NCBI GenBank assembly: GCA_012516855.1
Contig: JAAYWB010000020.1
Coordinates: 1-36,259 of the forward strand
Reading direction: 5' to 3'
DNA length: 36,259 nt
From: Candidatus Cloacimonadota bacterium
Lineage (GTDB): Bacteria; Cloacimonadota; Cloacimonadia; Cloacimonadales; Cloacimonadaceae
Below the pieces are notes generated by a model. The model had not been told where the DNA came from. It made no database searches and saw only the letters and a list, made by a program, of their open reading frames with translations. Both the position numbers and the translations under genes were made by a program. Positions 33,392 through 36,259 of this stretch are shown here, piece by piece. Every line of letters starts with the position of its first letter. The stretch's first letter is position 1.

Positions 33392-34913
33392 TACCGTGCG
33401 AAACATTATTTCTGCCACTACTGGACAGGAAGTAGTTGATCGTTTCGGAAGAGCAGCTTCAGAATATGTCAAGTCCTACAATGGATGGGATCCCAACAAA
33501 GAAAGCCTTTTTAGGGGTCTAAAACAAATATCTCAAAGCCGTATTGACTCCAATTATGAATATCAAAACATAAAGCAACAAGCTGGTTTTTCGGCTGAGG
33601 TTGTTCACGTAAGTCGCGGCAATGCAGAAAGGATTATTAATAACAAACTGAGTAGGTTGGCTAGAACTGAAGATTTGGGGCTGGTTAATGATCCCCAAAC
33701 CGACATACTGGAATTAAACAGCAAAGGACAAATCATACCTGGTTCTGAATCACAAATGAAATTCAAGGGGAGGTTTTCAACTCCGAGAGAGATCAAACAG
33801 AGCGTAAAACAGAATATAAATATATTAGTTAATAATAAATATTACCACAAGTACTCGAAGCAAAAGATATTGATTCCAGGAGAGCAATATAGCTTGCTAA
33901 AAGAAATGACAAGCCAAGAAGCTCAGAAATTGAAAATAAAAGCGAGCGCATTTCGCAAAGAAGGTCTCGAGAAGAAAGCTCAGCTACTAGAAAATAGGGC
34001 TGCCAGACTAGAAGATGTGAATAATAGAGTTAAGAAAAGCCACCTTACCTCTAGAGAGGCGATTTATGCGAGATTATTTCCTAAGAGATTTACTGCAAAA
34101 GAAATATTATCGACATCACATAAGGCAGGCTTGATACAATTGCAAAATGCTGCAATCATTGGGAGTTCAATCTCATTAATCCAGAACATGTCTGCTTACT
34201 ATAAGCATGAAAAAGAACTTAAAGGTGCACTAAAATCTATATCGAAAAATACATTAAACTCAGCTTTAATGGGATATGTCACTGGCGGGGCTGGAACAAC
34301 AATTAAGGCATTGTGCGAAAACTCGCATAAGGCTATTCTGAAAAATGTTTCTAAATCTAACCTACCCGCCATAATTGCTGTATCGGTGGTTGAGCTAACA
34401 AAATCCGTGCGTTCACTGATACTAGGTAATATAGATGGCATTCAGTTTTTAGAGGAAATAGGAGAAAAGGGTAGTGGTTTAGCTGCTTCGTCCATGGGAG
34501 CGGCAATAGGACAAGTTTTATTACCCGTGCCGGTTGTTGGAGCTTTAGTCGGTAGCATGGTTGGATATTCAATGAGTTCAATATTCTACCAACAGACTCT
34601 CTATGCTCTAAAGGAAGAAAGACTTTCTAAAGCCAGAAGAGCAAACATTGAATACTATTGTGAATCAGCTATAAAATACATGGATAAATATGAGGCTTAC
34701 CTAAAGAATGTTTTTAGATCAAGAGCAATTAAGGACAATAAAACTATTAGATTGTTCTTTCAAGAATTTGAGCAAGCAATACAAAAAAATGATATTGAGA
34801 TGTTCACTGCTTCAGTGTGTGACTTAGCATTGCATTTTGGACATGTTTTGCAATTCCAAACTCTTGAAGAATTCAACTGGTTTATGCTTAGTGACGAACC
34901 ACTGAAATTATGA
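33357..34913 (+). CDS. Large protein with GFSAEV nuclease-like N-region and glycine-rich hydrophobic C-half
   Basis: This 518-residue protein starts at GTG 33357, six bases after GAGG; a GTG at 33354 is the alternative. The N-terminal region contains GFSAEV (77-82), then NDPQTDILEL (about 111-120), then SESQMKFKG (about 130-138). E81, D116 and the Q-x-K pair at 133-135 are spaced as in PD-(D/E)xK nuclease folds, but this is a pattern seen by eye, not a proven homology. A basic coiled coil covers about 180-230. Residues about 258-412 are hydrophobic and Gly-rich, with GLAASSMGAAIGQVLLPV and VVGALVGSMVGYSMSS. The end is helical. It overlaps the previous gene by 35 bases and is the last cassette gene. 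Confidence 0.65.
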   Translation: MQKKEIKEKQNDTVRNIISATTGQEVVDRFGRAASEYVKSYNGWDPNKESLFRGLKQISQSRIDSNYEYQNIKQQAGFSAEVVHVSRGNAERIINNKLSRLARTEDLGLVNDPQTDILELNSKGQIIPGSESQMKFKGRFSTPREIKQSVKQNINILVNNKYYHKYSKQKILIPGEQYSLLKEMTSQEAQKLKIKASAFRKEGLEKKAQLLENRAARLEDVNNRVKKSHLTSREAIYARLFPKRFTAKEILSTSHKAGLIQLQNAAIIGSSISLIQNMSAYYKHEKELKGALKSISKNTLNSALMGYVTGGAGTTIKALCENSHKAILKNVSKSNLPAIIAVSVVELTKSVRSLILGNIDGIQFLEEIGEKGSGLAASSMGAAIGQVLLPVPVVGALVGSMVGYSMSSIFYQQTLYALKEERLSKARRANIEYYCESAIKYMDKYEAYLKNVFRSRAIKDNKTIRLFFQEFEQAIQKNDIEMFTASVCDLALHFGHVLQFQTLEEFNWFMLSDEPLKL

Positions 34914-35134
34914 TATGACAGTTAGGAAGATACTTATAACAATCATCTATGTAGCAAAATGCATGTTTAATCTTTTTTGCACCGGCTATGCCATAATTCT
35001 TGTTACTTCCAAGGAATTAGGAATTTAAACAGTGTTGTTCGATTTCCAGCTGTTCAGCAAACGGTAACTATTGGATAGAGAGGTTTATTAGATGATGAAC
35101 ACTATGATAAAACATTGATGATTTAGGGGGTACT
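34914..35134. other. AT-rich spacer between cassette and cupin gene
   Basis: About 220 bases with no open frame and no clear hairpin. A possible promoter for the cupin gene cannot be fixed; only the ribosome site AGGGGG just before its TTG is clear. Confidence 0.4.
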
Positions 35135-35416
35135 TTGAAAGAGATTACAATCAGATACTATACAAGGGAGGAACTGCGAAGCAGGGGTGTTTTTGATCGG
35201 TGGTCAATGTGGGTGAAGATCGTAAGAAAAAATGATTGTGAAGTCCATCACGAAGCTTCAGAAGAGATCTATATCCTTAAAGGCTCTGGTTGTATTGTGA
35301 CCAAAACTGGAGAGGTGCACTACATCAGAGCGGGCAACCATCTCACGATCAGTAGTGGTGTGAGACTAATGTGGCATATTAGCAGGGCCATAACTTATAA
35401 ATCAAGATGTTACTAA
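35135..35416 (+). CDS. Small cupin-domain protein
   Basis: The 93-residue protein starts at TTG with AGGGGG four bases upstream. It holds a single cupin fold: VHHEASEEIYILKGSGCIV matches the first cupin motif with two histidines and a glutamate, and GEVHYIRAGNHLTI the second. The last part (WHISRAITYKSRCY) ends abruptly, so it is near the minimum for a cupin. A ligand-sensing or metal-binding role is likely. The peptidase-like gene follows 10 bases later, so the two are probably co-transcribed. Confidence 0.7.
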   Translation: MKEITIRYYTREELRSRGVFDRWSMWVKIVRKNDCEVHHEASEEIYILKGSGCIVTKTGEVHYIRAGNHLTISSGVRLMWHISRAITYKSRCY

Positions 35417-35426
35417 AGGAGAAAAC

Positions 35427-36095
35427 ATGTTAAAACGACAAGACCGCTTCATGAACAATGAACTCTTGGGGTTCATATCCCGTCCACAGTACGAAAACAG
35501 CTGCTCGATGTCCTCATTGACAGCTGTGATCAATTACCTATTCTCAGACCAGATTGGCATCAAAACAACCAAAGAATGGGCTGAAGAAATTGAAGCCCCG
35601 GACCCGGAAGAACCATTGAGCCCTGGCAACGAAACCATGATGAGTTGGTTTAAACTAGTCTGCGAGCACTACGGAGTGGAAGGAAAGTGTGACTATTTCA
35701 TCTGCGACGAAGACGTGGAGGATTGGGATGACAATCCCAAAGTAATCACCAAATTGAAAAAAGCGATCAAGAGCAAAAAACAGGCATTGATCTATCATTT
35801 GGATAATCACTACAACGTCATAGTCGGATATTTTGAGCATGCTACCGATCCAGATAAAGCTTATGACCCCGACGCTCAATTGCAACGATGGATAGTTCTT
35901 GGGGAACACTCAGACTACAATAGATTGGAAGATTTCCCAGCTATTAATAAAATACTGGAAATTCTTAAACGGGGAGACAGATACAACCTACTTTATGACA
36001 GATGCACGGCGCCCGTCTGGAGCATCAGATGGAGAACTATCCGTCATGATCTGATCAACACGCCCAACCATTGCATCCTTATGTTTGAAAAGTAA
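35427..36095 (+). CDS. C39/papain-like cysteine peptidase
   Basis: The 222-residue protein has no signal peptide or membrane helix. RPQYENSCSMSSLTAVINYL supplies a Gln21 oxyanion-hole residue and a Cys26 nucleophile, separated by four residues as in papain-like enzymes of the C39 type. LDNHYNVIVGYFEHA gives the catalytic His128, with the third residue probably in RWIVLGEHSD. C39 proteases usually process leader peptides next to ABC exporters; none is present here. The ATG follows AAGGAG. It lies 10 bases after the cupin gene. It could instead be a non-peptidase hydrolase such as a transglutaminase-like amidase. Confidence 0.62.
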   Translation: MLKRQDRFMNNELLGFISRPQYENSCSMSSLTAVINYLFSDQIGIKTTKEWAEEIEAPDPEEPLSPGNETMMSWFKLVCEHYGVEGKCDYFICDEDVEDWDDNPKVITKLKKAIKSKKQALIYHLDNHYNVIVGYFEHATDPDKAYDPDAQLQRWIVLGEHSDYNRLEDFPAINKILEILKRGDRYNLLYDRCTAPVWSIRWRTIRHDLINTPNHCILMFEK

Positions 36096-36192
36096 TTCTA
36101 AAGTTAAATAGAGTCACGATTAATACCATTTCGCTTGCATAAATACTAGAATTGATTATCCTGTCTCTGTATTCATATCACTGGAGGTAGTG

Positions 36193-36259
36193 ATGAGAAA
36201 GATTCAAGTAAGCGACACCTTGCCGGCATCAGAACTCAAACGTCGGATGCTAAGTAGCA
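36193..36259 (+). CDS. 5' end of a partial gene, possibly an IS630-type transposase
   Basis: An ATG with GGAGG five bases upstream opens a frame that runs off the window after 22 codons: MRKIQVSDTLPASELKRRML. This resembles the start of IS630-type transposases, where a short leader is followed by a Leu-x-x-Arg stretch. The visible part is too short to be sure. An insertion-sequence end in the 36096-36180 AT-rich gap cannot be confirmed. Confidence 0.4.
   Translation, partial: MRKIQVSDTLPASELKRRMLSS

Overview
The window looks like a chromosome segment of a Gram-negative FCB-group bacterium, most likely a Cloacimonadota relative. The basis is inference. There are outer-membrane and lipoprotein genes, beta-propeller proteins ending in Bacteroidota-style C-terminal sorting domains, a DUF3078-like protein, a large YfbK-type von Willebrand A protein and tandem phosphate butyryl/acetyltransferases. 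No rRNA or tRNA gene was seen.

Region by region: 0.3-5.1 kb (minus) is a three-gene envelope operon (lipoprotein, beta-barrel-like protein, VWA membrane protein). 5.4-8.9 kb (minus) holds two recently duplicated seven-repeat secreted propeller genes, bracketed by near-identical 98-bp direct repeats. 9.7-13.2 kb holds a radical-SAM protein, an iron alcohol dehydrogenase, a DUF486 membrane protein and a pyridoxamine kinase. 13.4-15.5 kb (plus) is a compact operon: gcvH, gmk, a small acidic protein in the usual place of rpoZ, and a family-4 uracil-DNA glycosylase. 15.6-22.1 kb (minus) holds a VWA/DUF3520 protein, a second type of sorted propeller, a DUF3078 protein and an MscS channel. 22.3-26.4 kb (minus) is LpoB-like lipoprotein, two Ptb paralogues, rpiB and glyA. 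26.7-28.9 kb (plus) is an SPFH protein and enolase, closed by a clear terminator.

Right after the enolase terminator the base composition falls from GC-rich to AT-rich and the genes become unrecognisable: an accessory island from about 29.0 kb to the window end. Its core is a tightly packed five-gene cassette (29.8-34.9 kb): a sigma-factor-like protein, an overlapping partner, a TerB-like protein, a glycine-rich membrane/coiled-coil protein, and a 518-residue protein with an N-terminal nuclease-like motif pattern and a glycine-rich hydrophobic C-terminal half. A small cupin and a C39/papain-like peptidase follow, and the 5' end of what may be a transposase lies at the edge. This cassette is the best candidate here for an undescribed system; its function is not known from sequence.

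The intergenic spaces of the GC-rich part carry a dispersed palindromic repeat family (called A, B and C here), which often occur together. Several units are preceded by a CTTGACA-type -35 element with a poorly conserved -10.
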